Source: SZAS-103 sp038316385
Lineage (GTDB): Bacteria; Pseudomonadota; Gammaproteobacteria; Xanthomonadales; Xanthomonadaceae
DNA length: 64,000 nucleotides
Assembly (NCBI GenBank): GCA_038316385.1
Contig: JBBQAN010000008.1
Span: 62,001-126,000, forward strand
Direction: 5' to 3'
The notes beneath the pieces were generated by a model that did no database searches, was not told the DNA's origin, and was given only the letters and a program-made list of their open reading frames with translations. Every line of letters starts with the position of its first letter. The first letter of the stretch is position 1. A program made the position numbers and the translations under genes. Below, in pieces: positions 51,124 through 60,121 of this stretch.

Positions 51124-53700
51124 ATGCACGCGGTTTCCAAACGATCCGATGCGTCCGATGCCAAGCTCGGATCGAAGCTCGACCCGAAAGACGATCTGAA
51201 AACGCTGCCGCTGGCGGAGGTGGAGAAACAGCTGGGCTATTCGCCCGACGGCCTGACCCAGGCCGAAGTGCAGAAGCGCATCACGCAGTACGGCCCGAAC
51301 GAGATTGAAGAAAAGAAGACCAATCCGTTCCTGAAGTTCCTGACCTACTTCTGGGGCCCGATCCCGTGGATGATCGAGGTCGCGGTGATCTTGTCGGGTG
51401 TGGTTGGACACTGGCCGGATTTTTTCATCATCCTGCTGTTGTTGATCACCAATGCCGTGGTTGGGTTCTGGGAAGAGCATTCGGCGGGCAATGCGATCGC
51501 CGCCCTGAAAGCCAAGCTCGCGACCACGACCCGGGTCAAACGCGATGGGAAATGGGCGACTCCACCGGCGCGTGAGCTGGTACCCGGCGATCTCATCCAG
51601 TTGCGGCTGGGCGATATCGTGCCGGCCGATGCGCGCCTGCTCGATGGCGATCCGATGTCGGTCGATCAATCGGCGTTGACCGGCGAATCGCTACCTGCGA
51701 GTCGCAATCCCGGCGATGCCGTGTTCTCCGGTTCGATCGTCCGCCGCGGCCAGAGCAGCGCGCTGGTCTATGCGACCGGTTCAAAAACCTACTTCGGCAA
51801 GACCGCACAACTGGTCGAACAGGCGCAGACCGTCAGCCATTTTCAGAAGGCGGTGCTGAAGATCGGCAACTACTTGATCATCCTGGCGGTGGTGCTGGTG
51901 GCGGTGATCATTGGCATCGCGACATTCCGCGGCGACCCCTTCCTCACCACGTTGCAGTTCGCGCTGGTGCTGACCGTGGCGGCGATTCCGGTGGCGATGC
52001 CGACCGTGCTGTCGGTGACGATGGCCGTCGGCGCGCGCCTGCTGTCGAAGAGAAAAGCGATCGTCAGTCGGCTGGTTGCGATCGAGGAACTCGCCGGCGT
52101 CGACGTGCTGTGCGCGGACAAGACCGGCACGCTGACGCAGAACAAGCTGACCTTGGGCGATCCGTTCTGCGTGGAAGGCAGCACGGCCGAACAAGTGATT
52201 CTGGATGGCGCACTCGCATCGCATGCCGACAACGGCGACATCATCGACCTGGCGGTACTGGGCGGCGTCAAGGATGCCGAGACCTTAAAGAACTACGAAG
52301 TCGTCCACTTCATGCCGTTCGATCCAGTGCACAAGCGCACCGAGGCCAGCGTCAAGGACAAGGATGGCAAGACGTTCAAGGTGAGTAAGGGTGCGCCGCA
52401 AGTGATCCTGGAGCTGGCGGCCAATGCTGAGCAGGTGAAGGCGGCGATGGAGAAGGCGGTGAACGACTTCGCCGCACGCGGATTCCGTTCGCTGGGTGTG
52501 GCGCGCGCCGATGCCGATGGTGCGTGGCGGCTGGTCGGCGTGCTGCCGCTGTTCGATCCACCGCGCAATGACGCCAAGGCCACCATCGCAACCGCGCTCG
52601 CGATGGGCGTGAAGATCAAGATGGTGACCGGCGATGCACTCGCGATTGCCATCGAAACCGCGAAGAAGCTGGGCATGGGGACCAACATCCTCGACGCCAG
52701 CAGCCTCGGCGATTCGAAGAAAGAGGAGAGCGCAGCGACCGCCGCATCCATCGAGCAGGCCGACGGATTCGCTCAGGTCTTCCCCGAGCACAAGTTTCAT
52801 ATCGTCGACGTGCTGCAGAAGCGCGGCCACATCGTCGGCATGACTGGCGACGGCGTGAACGATGCGCCCGCGCTGAAAAAGGCCGACTGCGGCATCGCCG
52901 TTTCTGGCGCGACGGACGCGGCGCGCGCCGCGGCATCGATCGTGTTGAGTACGTCCGGGCTGGACGTAATCATCGAGGCGATCAAGGAAAGTCGACGCAT
53001 TTTCCAGCGCATGAACAGCTACGCGATCTACCGCATCGCCGAGACATTGCGCGTGCTGCTGTTCATGACCGCGGCCATTCTGATCTTCAACTTCTATCCG
53101 CTCACGGCGGTGATGATCGTGATGCTGGCATTGCTCAACGATGGCGCGATTCTGTCGATCGCCTATGACAACGTGCATTACAAGTCGCAGCCGGAGGCGT
53201 GGAATATGCGGCTGGTGCTCGGCGTTTCCACGGCGCTCGGCGTGATCGGCGTGGTGTCCGCATTCGGCTTGTTCTATCTGGGCGAGCGCGTCTTTCATCT
53301 CGACCGGCCGCACATCCAGACGCTGATGTACTTGAAGATGTCCGTAGCGGGACATCTGACGATTTTCCTGACACGTACACGGGGCCCGTTCTGGTCGATC
53401 CGTCCCGCACGCATCCTCTGGATCGCCGTAGTCGGCACGCAGATCCTGGCGACGTTGATCGCGGTCTACGGATTCTTCATGACGCCGCTCGGCTGGGGCT
53501 GGGCACTGTTCGTGTGGGGCTACGCGCTGGCGTGGTTCCTCTTGAACGATCGGATCAAGCTGCTGGCCTATCGGATTTTCGATCCTGTCAAAAAGGAGGG
53601 CACGAAGCTTGAATCCAAAGTTGAATCACGTTCGGACGCCGCCCAGAGGGAATCTGAGAAGACGCAAGCGGTGTCACCGGAAAATCCAGCGTCGGAATAG
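51124..53700 (+). CDS. Plasma-membrane-type H+-transporting P-type ATPase (P3A)
   Basis: 858 residues with ten expected helices. Motifs: TGESLP (actuator), DKTGTLTQNK with Asp332 as phosphorylated residue, TGDGVNDAPALKKADCG, and LALLNDGAILSIAYD, whose Asp673 matches the proton-binding Asp of plant and fungal plasma-membrane H+-ATPases. It would pump protons outwards using ATP. It starts 45 bases after xfp and so probably shares its transcript. The C-terminal tail (about 45 residues, Lys/Glu/Ser-rich) could be regulatory. Confidence 0.93.
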   Translation: MHAVSKRSDASDAKLGSKLDPKDDLKTLPLAEVEKQLGYSPDGLTQAEVQKRITQYGPNEIEEKKTNPFLKFLTYFWGPIPWMIEVAVILSGVVGHWPDFFIILLLLITNAVVGFWEEHSAGNAIAALKAKLATTTRVKRDGKWATPPARELVPGDLIQLRLGDIVPADARLLDGDPMSVDQSALTGESLPASRNPGDAVFSGSIVRRGQSSALVYATGSKTYFGKTAQLVEQAQTVSHFQKAVLKIGNYLIILAVVLVAVIIGIATFRGDPFLTTLQFALVLTVAAIPVAMPTVLSVTMAVGARLLSKRKAIVSRLVAIEELAGVDVLCADKTGTLTQNKLTLGDPFCVEGSTAEQVILDGALASHADNGDIIDLAVLGGVKDAETLKNYEVVHFMPFDPVHKRTEASVKDKDGKTFKVSKGAPQVILELAANAEQVKAAMEKAVNDFAARGFRSLGVARADADGAWRLVGVLPLFDPPRNDAKATIATALAMGVKIKMVTGDALAIAIETAKKLGMGTNILDASSLGDSKKEESAATAASIEQADGFAQVFPEHKFHIVDVLQKRGHIVGMTGDGVNDAPALKKADCGIAVSGATDAARAAASIVLSTSGLDVIIEAIKESRRIFQRMNSYAIYRIAETLRVLLFMTAAILIFNFYPLTAVMIVMLALLNDGAILSIAYDNVHYKSQPEAWNMRLVLGVSTALGVIGVVSAFGLFYLGERVFHLDRPHIQTLMYLKMSVAGHLTIFLTRTRGPFWSIRPARILWIAVVGTQILATLIAVYGFFMTPLGWGWALFVWGYALAWFLLNDRIKLLAYRIFDPVKKEGTKLESKVESRSDAAQRESEKTQAVSPENPASE

Positions 53701-53721
53701 ACGCGTCGCCAATCCCCACAT

Positions 53722-54609
53722 ATGGCCAAGACGATGACAAACAGCATCGATGTAAAACAGTTCCGGGTAACGCCAGGAGAAAGCGTCAAGCTCGCCGACA
53801 TGCCGACCGCAGTAGATCCAATCTGCAAGTCGAAAAAACACTACAAGAAACTCCTGAAAGAACACGTCAAGGCACTGTCGGCTGTGCAACGCCTTCACTA
53901 CGCCTCCGGGCGCTACGCCATGTTGCTGGTCATTCAGGGCATGGACGCCGCAGGCAAGGACGGGGTGATCCGGCATGTCATGTCCGGGGTTAATCCACAA
54001 GGCTGCGAGGTCTTCAGTTTCAAGCAACCCAGCGCCGAGGAACTCAAGCGCGATTTCCTGTGGCGCACGACGTGTCGGTTGCCCGAGCGCGGACGTATCG
54101 GAGTTTTCAATCGCTCTTACTACGAGGAAGTCCTGATCGTTCGCGTCCACCCGGAGCTACTCCTCGCGCAGGAGTTGCCGCAGAGCCTGCACAGCGACGA
54201 CGACATTTGGCAGCAGCGTTATCGTTCCATCGTCGATCTGGAAGAGCATCTGCACCGCAATGGCACGCAGATCGTGAAGATCTTCCTGCACCTGTCGAAG
54301 GACGAACAACGCAAACGCTTTCTTGAACGTATCGACGAGCCTGACAAGAACTGGAAATTCAACACCGGCGATATCCACGAGCGCACGTTCTGGGATCAGT
54401 ACATGGAGGCTTACGATGTCTGTCTGACCGCCACCAGCACCCACCATGCGCCGTGGCACGTCGTGCCCGCCGACGACAAGAAAAACGCGCGACTGATCGT
54501 TTCGAAGATCGTCCTCAACGCATTCGATGGACTTGATATGGTCTACCCCAAAACAACATCGAAACGCCGGCGCGAGTTGGCGTCCATCCGCAAAACGCTG
54601 GCCACGTGA
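53722..54609 (+). CDS. ppk2: Polyphosphate kinase 2 (PPK2 family)
   Basis: 295 residues with Walker A GMDAAGKDG (73-81), RHVMSGVNPQGCEVFSFKQP, FNRSYYEEVLIVRVHPE (Walker B region, about 129-145) and IVKIFLHLSKDEQRKRFLERIDEP. PPK2 enzymes transfer phosphate between polyphosphate and nucleotides, usually making ATP or GTP from polyphosphate. It begins 21 bases after the H+-ATPase, in the same direction. The subclass (acting on NDP or NMP) is not determined. Confidence 0.94.
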   Translation: MAKTMTNSIDVKQFRVTPGESVKLADMPTAVDPICKSKKHYKKLLKEHVKALSAVQRLHYASGRYAMLLVIQGMDAAGKDGVIRHVMSGVNPQGCEVFSFKQPSAEELKRDFLWRTTCRLPERGRIGVFNRSYYEEVLIVRVHPELLLAQELPQSLHSDDDIWQQRYRSIVDLEEHLHRNGTQIVKIFLHLSKDEQRKRFLERIDEPDKNWKFNTGDIHERTFWDQYMEAYDVCLTATSTHHAPWHVVPADDKKNARLIVSKIVLNAFDGLDMVYPKTTSKRRRELASIRKTLAT

Positions 54610-54808
54610 GCCAGCATCAGGAGCATCCCATGGACAGATGCCTGCCCGCATGGGCTTTCTTGTTTATTGCTGTTTGTTCTACAACCGGGTTTTCGTCTTG
54701 CAACGGTGCGATCCTGCTTACGGCTTTGCTGGGTAATGCATGTACGCATGGAACCAGCGTCTGAAGGCCGCACCGGCAAGAGCCACCTGAACCCATTGAA
54801 GGCAAGCA

Positions 54809-55543
54809 ATGCCCGAAGGTCCATCCATTGTCATCCTCAAGGAACTGGTCTCGCCATTCACCGGTCGCAAGATCGTACGCGTGGAAGGCAACAGCAAGAT
54901 CGATCAACAGCGGCTCGTCGGTCGCAAGGTCGTTGCGTTCAGGAGTTGGGGAAAACACTTCCTGGTGTGCTGTCCCGAACTCACCTTGCGTGTGCACTTC
55001 CTGTTGTTCGGCAGTTATCGGATCGATGAGCGCAAGCAAAGCCCTCCGCGCCTGAGTCTGGGATTCAGCAAGGGCGAGATCAATCTGTATGCATGCTCGG
55101 TCAGGTATATCGAGGGCGATCTGGATGATGTCTACGACTGGTCGGCGGATGTGATGTCCGATGTCTGGAGTCCGGCCGCCGCGCGCCGCAAACTCAAGGC
55201 ACGTCCGGATCTACTCGCCTGTGACGCGCTGCTCGATCAGGACGTGTTCGCCGGTGTCGGCAACATCATCAAGAACGAAGTGCTGTTCCGGATCGGCGTG
55301 CAACCCGAGAGCAGGATCGGCTCACTGCCACCCCGCAAGCTGGGCGAACTGATCCGGCAGGCGCGCGACTACAGCTTCGATTTTCTCGCGTGGAAAAAAG
55401 CCTACGTGCTCAGGAAACATTATCAGGTGCATACCAAGACCCAATGCCCGCGTTGCGGCAACCGTCTGCAGTACCGGGCGCATCTGGGCAAGACGCAGCG
55501 CAGGGCTTTCTTCTGCGATCACTGCCAGAAACTCTACTCATGA
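54809..55543 (+). CDS. Fpg/Nei-family DNA glycosylase (endonuclease VIII-like)
   Basis: 244 residues starting PEGPSIVILKELV, with the catalytic Pro2-Glu3 N-terminus, the helix-two-turn-helix region LLDQDVFAGVGNIIKNEVLFR, and a C-terminal zinc finger CPRCG...RRAFFCDHCQ. It removes oxidised bases and nicks the strand. The length is slightly below E. coli Nei. It is separated from ppk2 by 199 bases with no gene. Confidence 0.93.
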   Translation: MPEGPSIVILKELVSPFTGRKIVRVEGNSKIDQQRLVGRKVVAFRSWGKHFLVCCPELTLRVHFLLFGSYRIDERKQSPPRLSLGFSKGEINLYACSVRYIEGDLDDVYDWSADVMSDVWSPAAARRKLKARPDLLACDALLDQDVFAGVGNIIKNEVLFRIGVQPESRIGSLPPRKLGELIRQARDYSFDFLAWKKAYVLRKHYQVHTKTQCPRCGNRLQYRAHLGKTQRRAFFCDHCQKLYS

Positions 55544-55565
55544 AGTTTCCGGCAGGAGGCACGAT

Positions 55566-56186
55566 TCAGAAAATTTCCTGCTGGATGGATCGGTACCAGC
55601 GCCAGACCGACGGCGCCAGCAGCGGTTCGAGTTCGATGCCCACGCAGCGATAGACATCCAGCGTATCCAGCAGAGCCTGACGCAACGCAGACATGCTGAC
55701 CTCGTCATGCGAAACCGCCTGCATGGCGTCGAACGTGCGATGCGACCACATATACAAAGGATCACTACGCGCGATCAGTTGCAACTGCAGCCAAGGCCGC
55801 AAGGCCCGATGAAGAACGAAGCCGGCGGCGGACAAGGCAGCAGCCGCTTGCTGCAATGGTTCGTACGCGCCCCGGTACCACTCGGTGTGGCCGGCGGCGG
55901 CGCGGCGGATCATCAGCGGAGAGGGAGCGTTGTGCGGGGCGAATTCATGGCCCAGCATGAGTTCGAGTCGGCGCGCATCGCGGACGGTTTCGGTCTCGAT
56001 CAGGAATGCCCTGTCAAGGTCGAAGAATTCAAAGTAGCGCCGATGCAAGGACTGCAGACGGCCGACCGGATCGCGCGAAAAGCCGAGCTTGAGAATGTCC
56101 TCGTAAGCGCATGGCAATACATACACGTAGCAGCGTCCTCGGCTCAGAACGCTCGACCTCACGTCGCCGGATTGAATCGGTGGCAT
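55566..56186 (-). CDS. GIY-YIG nuclease family protein
   Basis: 206 residues. The N-terminal region CYVYVLPCAYEDILKLGFSRDPVGRLQSLHRR matches a GIY-YIG/T5orf172-like fold in which the GIY-YIG strands read YVYV...ILKLGFS. The C-terminal half (LRPWLQLQLIARSDPLYMW onward) is family specific. The nuclease activity and target are not established for this subgroup. It is convergent with the glycosylase gene. Confidence 0.7.
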   Translation of the reverse strand: MPPIQSGDVRSSVLSRGRCYVYVLPCAYEDILKLGFSRDPVGRLQSLHRRYFEFFDLDRAFLIETETVRDARRLELMLGHEFAPHNAPSPLMIRRAAAGHTEWYRGAYEPLQQAAAALSAAGFVLHRALRPWLQLQLIARSDPLYMWSHRTFDAMQAVSHDEVSMSALRQALLDTLDVYRCVGIELEPLLAPSVWRWYRSIQQEIF

Positions 56187-56336
56187 CGCAGATTATTGCC
56201 CCGGATTAGGCATATTTCACCGAAGCGTTGACCGAATCAAGACATAATGAGTTCGGGGTGCAGCCGCAGACCGATTGCCCGCTCAGCGGGAAGCATCGCC
56301 AATATTTCGCGACTGCACATCAAGCAGGCCAAGCAA

Positions 56337-57119
56337 TCATTCACGAACGGAAGGCTTCGCAGGTTCTGCGCAAAGCTCCAGCAGTCGGATCGCGTCGGTT
56401 GTTGCATGGCCCAAAGCCGTGTTGTCGAAAATGCACCATGCGGTTCGACCGCTGCGTACCGTCGCGCGCATCGCCACGGCCAGTCTCTGAAGATCCGCAT
56501 CCGCATAAGGGCTGTAATAGACACGCGGCGAGCCGTGCCATCGCCAATAGCGCCAAGCCCCTTCTCCATCGGGATGCGCGCCTTCTGCCACGCGCGGCGG
56601 ATCTGCAGCGACGCGCGCGATGCCAAGGCTTTGCCAGAGTGCTCTCGCTTCCGGTAGAAACCAGCTCGCATGGCGCGGTTCGCAAGCGATCGGCGCGCTC
56701 AGGAGCTTGCGAAGCGCGGAGAAAAACCTGGTCGCGATAGCGATATCGCAGGCCAGGCTCGGCGGCAACTGCACGAGTACGCCACCCAGCTTTTCTCCAA
56801 GACCGACGACCTCGCCCGCGAATTGATCGATCAGTCCGTCGGCTTCCACCAGTCGGGCTTGATGGGTGATTGCTTTTGGCAACTTGACCGAAAAGCGAAA
56901 GTCGTCGGGGACGCTGGCAGCCCAGCGTTCATAAGTGCGCGTCTGGTGCGGACGATAGAAGGAGGAATTGATTTCCACGGTATCGAAACGCGTGGCATAG
57001 CGGGCAAGATGGCTATCGCCGTCGCCGAACAGGTCCCGTTGCGTTGAACGCAACGACCAACCCGCGCAGCCGATTCGGATCAATTTCGATGGTGCGGGCA
57101 ATGTCTGCAGGAACGCCAT
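56337..57119 (-). CDS. DUF72 family protein
   Basis: 260 residues from ATG 57119, with GCGGAG directly upstream; a longer frame begins at TTG 57143 inside the permease end. The conserved DUF72 elements IRIGCAGWS, FDTVEINSSFYRPH, FRFSVKLPKAITH, VLVQLPPSLACD, CEPRHASWF and YWRWHGSPRVYY form a TIM-barrel-like domain. Function unknown. It is just downstream of the permease gene and likely co-transcribed. Confidence 0.9.
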   Translation of the reverse strand: MAFLQTLPAPSKLIRIGCAGWSLRSTQRDLFGDGDSHLARYATRFDTVEINSSFYRPHQTRTYERWAASVPDDFRFSVKLPKAITHQARLVEADGLIDQFAGEVVGLGEKLGGVLVQLPPSLACDIAIATRFFSALRKLLSAPIACEPRHASWFLPEARALWQSLGIARVAADPPRVAEGAHPDGEGAWRYWRWHGSPRVYYSPYADADLQRLAVAMRATVRSGRTAWCIFDNTALGHATTDAIRLLELCAEPAKPSVRE

Positions 57120-57126
57120 CTCCGCA

Positions 57127-58515
57127 TCACCTTGAGTGTTCAAGGCTCGCGCGCCGTGTGCGCATCATGTAGTACACCGGCACGCCAAACGCCAGCAGCG
57201 CAAAGCCCATATAGACCGGATTGGCCTGCCACGGCGTCCAGCAAACCAATGCCCCGCTACAAGTCTTGGCATCGATACTGAGGCCGGCACCAACGATCGC
57301 CCACAACGAGAACAAGGTGGCCATCACCCCAGCAGCAACCAGCAATATCCCAGGCCTGCTCGCTGTCATCGCGCCGCTGCGCATCAATTCCAGCAAGGCC
57401 AGTGCGCACAACAGGTACATGGCCAGCGTCGCGGTGGTGGACAGCAACACCATGAAGGTGAACACCTCGACCATCGATTTACCGTAGTTCATCAGCACCA
57501 GCACGGTGACCAGCACACCGGTGACGCATAACGAAAACGTGGGTGTCTGCCGCGATGATTGCTGGGCGAAGATTTTTGGAAACAAGCCGCTCTTGCCGAA
57601 TTGAACGGGAATCTCAGCGCTCAGCAGCAGCCAGCCGTTGAGCGCGCCGAAACAACTGATCGCGGCGAACAGGGCGAACCAGTGCGCGACCGACGGGCCC
57701 CAGAACAGGCTTGCGACATCGGCGAATGGTGCGTTCGAATGCGCAAGTTGTTCGCTCGGAATCAGCAACATCACGGTGGTACTGGCGATGATGTAAACGG
57801 TCGCGGCCAGCACCGTGCCAACGAGGCTCGCGCGGGCAATGGTGCGCGCCGGATCCTTCACCTTGTCGGCCGCCACCGCCGCCGATTCCACACCGCACAG
57901 CGCGAACAGCACCAAAGTTGCGGCGGCGGTGACTGCACTCAGGTTGAAGTGCGATGAAGTCACCTGCGCAACATTCAAGCGAGCGCTTCCCGACAATGCC
58001 AGCGCCACGCCCAGACCGACGATTCCCAGTAGCGGAATCAGTTTCAGAATCGTGGTGACGATCTGCACCTTGCCAGCTGCGCGCGTGCCGATGATGTTCA
58101 CCGCCGTCAGCAGCCACACCATCGCAATGGTAATGATTGCCGATGCGCCGCGCCGTTCGGCGATCCACGGCAACAGGTTGCTCAGGTAACTGACGCCGCC
58201 GGTGGCGATGGCGGCGTTGCCGATCCATAACGAGATCCAGTACGTCCAGACGACGACGAAAGCCGGCAACTCGCCGAATGCCAATCGTGTGTAAGCGTAC
58301 GGCCCGCCGGCTTCGGGAAACGCACGGCTCAAGCCACCGAACACCGTTGCTAGCGCGACCGCACCCGCACTCGTGAGCAGCCACGCCCACAGGCTGTTCA
58401 GGCCATACGGCGCGAGCGATGCCGGCAGCAGAAAGATGCCCGAGCCGATGATGTTGCCGACGACGAGCGCCACGCACATCCAGAATCCGAGTTGCCGCGC
58501 TGACGGCGTTGGCAT
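57127..58515 (-). CDS. APC-superfamily amino acid permease/antiporter
   Basis: 462 residues with 12 hydrophobic helices, the APC entry motif VGNIIGSGIFLLPASLAPYG in helix 1, FPEAGGPYAYTRLAFGE in helix 2-3, and ALCGVESAAVAADKVKDPARTIARAS. It resembles AdiC/PotE-type exchangers. The transported amino acid or polyamine cannot be told. ATG 58515; 276 bases separate it from the divergent queD. Confidence 0.88.
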   Translation of the reverse strand: MPTPSARQLGFWMCVALVVGNIIGSGIFLLPASLAPYGLNSLWAWLLTSAGAVALATVFGGLSRAFPEAGGPYAYTRLAFGELPAFVVVWTYWISLWIGNAAIATGGVSYLSNLLPWIAERRGASAIITIAMVWLLTAVNIIGTRAAGKVQIVTTILKLIPLLGIVGLGVALALSGSARLNVAQVTSSHFNLSAVTAAATLVLFALCGVESAAVAADKVKDPARTIARASLVGTVLAATVYIIASTTVMLLIPSEQLAHSNAPFADVASLFWGPSVAHWFALFAAISCFGALNGWLLLSAEIPVQFGKSGLFPKIFAQQSSRQTPTFSLCVTGVLVTVLVLMNYGKSMVEVFTFMVLLSTTATLAMYLLCALALLELMRSGAMTASRPGILLVAAGVMATLFSLWAIVGAGLSIDAKTCSGALVCWTPWQANPVYMGFALLAFGVPVYYMMRTRRASLEHSR

Positions 58516-58791
58516 GACGATTCCTGTAGGGGCGTTGGCGGCGGGATCGATCGTAGCAGGCCGTGACGTGGAGGGACGCCTGCTTGCCTCGTCACTTTCG
58601 AATGCAGCGGCGCACGCGGAAGACCATGGCTGTTGATGAGCCGCCTCAACGTGTGGTCTCGGCTATTCCTTCCCGCCTGGAATGACTTCAATTGAGCACT
58701 CCGCGATGCGGGCACTCCTTGACATCGGCGACGGCTTTCGGGGTCAATGGCAATCCGCCAACACCGTAAATAGACAAGAGAACGCACTGAC

Positions 58792-59148
58792 ATGGACATC
58801 TTCAAGATCTTCCGCATCGAGGCCGCGCACCGCTTGCCGAACGTGCCCGATGGGCACAAGTGCGCAAACTTGCATGGGCATTCGTTCGCGGTGGAATTGC
58901 ATGTGGCTGGGGAGCCCAATGCGCACACCGGCTGGGTGATGGATTTCTCGGAGATCAAAAAGGCGTTTGCACCGATCTACGATCGGCTCGATCACCACTA
59001 TCTCAACGAGATTGAAGGCTTGGAAAATCCAACCAGCGAGCGTTTGGCAATGTGGATCTGGGAACAGTTGAAACCGGCCCTGCCGCTGCTGAGCGAGGTG
59101 GTTGTCCACGAGACCTGCACCTCTGGTTGTCGCTATCACGGCTCGTAA
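58792..59148 (+). CDS. queD: 6-carboxy-5,6,7,8-tetrahydropterin synthase QueD
   Basis: 118 residues with the zinc-binding histidines (EAAHRLPN, LHGHSF), the catalytic Cys in KCANLHGHS, and the terminal HETCTSGCRY glutamate. It makes carboxytetrahydropterin from dihydroneopterin triphosphate in queuosine synthesis. It stands alone here without queC or queE. Confidence 0.95.
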   Translation: MDIFKIFRIEAAHRLPNVPDGHKCANLHGHSFAVELHVAGEPNAHTGWVMDFSEIKKAFAPIYDRLDHHYLNEIEGLENPTSERLAMWIWEQLKPALPLLSEVVVHETCTSGCRYHGS

Positions 59149-59236
59149 TGACGCGGCGCGACAATCAACTATTGCTGACTGATTCGTCTAAGGATCAATG
59201 CTTTACAGGCAGACTAAAAATTATTTTCACGGGATA

Positions 59237-59267
59237 TGTTGCAATGCAACAAAACTTCTGTTAGCAT
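59237..59267 (+). promoter_or_regulatory. Phasin promoter with palindromic operator over the -35 box
   Basis: TGTTGCA A TGCAACA (59237-59251) is a perfect 7-1-7 palindrome. Within it TTGCAA (59239-59244) can serve as a -35 box, with TAGCAT (59262-59267) as -10 at exactly 17 bases. It lies about 45 bases before the phasin start. A repressor bound to the palindrome would block the promoter; PhaR-type repressors of phasin genes are the natural candidate. Confidence 0.65.
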
Positions 59268-59310
59268 GCTTCCCATTACTGGGCATCCCGCCCTTTTGAG
59301 GAGCAGGTCC

Positions 59311-59736
59311 ATGTACGAGCAAATCCAGAGCCAGATGATGAACATGAGCAAGCAGTTCGCCAACGCCGCGCTGCAGGCCAACACCCTTGCGCTGCAGAAC
59401 GCGCAGAATCTGATCGGTCTGCAGTTCAAGACGCTCGAAGAGCGCCTGAATGCGAACGTCGCGTTCTTCGGCCAGGCTTCCGAGGCCCGTGATATCGAAG
59501 ACCTCAAGACGATCATGCCGAAGGGCATGGAGTTGGCGAAGGAAACCGCCGAGCGTTTCGCCGCCGTCGGCCAGGAAATGATCGCCGCGCAGGTCAAGAC
59601 CAACCAAGCGATCGCCGAACTGGTCAAGGGTCAGGTCGAAGCCGCCAATGACGAAATCCGCAACGTCGCGACCCAGGCCGCCGACATCGCGACCAAGAAC
59701 GTGGACAAGGTCGTGAAGGCCGCTGCCCGCAAGTAA
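59311..59736 (+). CDS. Phasin family protein
   Basis: 141 residues from ATG 59311, after GAGGAG. Almost entirely amphipathic helix: YEQIQSQMMNMSKQFANAA, NAQNLIGLQFKTLEERLNANVAFFGQ, then a C-terminal repeat-like helix ending KVVKAAARK. This is the Phasin_2/TIGR01841 pattern of proteins that coat polyhydroxyalkanoate granules. No pha synthesis genes are in the window. Some proteobacterial phasin-like proteins act as stress chaperones instead. Confidence 0.9.
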   Translation: MYEQIQSQMMNMSKQFANAALQANTLALQNAQNLIGLQFKTLEERLNANVAFFGQASEARDIEDLKTIMPKGMELAKETAERFAAVGQEMIAAQVKTNQAIAELVKGQVEAANDEIRNVATQAADIATKNVDKVVKAAARK

Positions 59737-60121
59737 GTTTCAACGTCCAACGTGTGTGTGGTTTGCGCGGCCGGTTCCCCTGCCGGCGCGCAATTTCAAA
59801 GCCGGCGCTTGCGCCGGCTTTTCTTTTGGGCGAATCGACAAATGCCGCTTGGTGTTCGTCCCAACAAACGAACCAGTGGATGAATGTTTCGCGAACACAT
59901 GGCTCAACACCAACGTGGCAACTGGGTGGGGTTGAGGCGCTATCCGAACGCTATTGGATATCAAGCGAAATCATTCTCCCGCCGGCGAGTGCAAGGCGGA
60001 GAATTCCCGATAGATCGATGAAGAAACGATTCCACATCCGCTGCAACGGGCCTTCGTGGCTTCGCTCGCCCGCGGCGCCTCAGCAATAAGGTCTGCCGCG
60101 AAGAGAACCAACAGCGTGCCG
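59737..60121. other. Intergenic region after phasin gene
   Basis: 385 bases containing the phasin terminator near its start and no recognisable gene. The far end abuts the stop of the convergent RND transporter gene; no second terminator was seen. Confidence 0.55.
59798..59825 (+). terminator. Rho-independent terminator after phasin gene
   Basis: The GCCGGCG/CGCCGGC stem with loop CTTG, flanked by AAA and TTTTCTTTT, lies 62 bases after the phasin stop. Confidence 0.85.
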
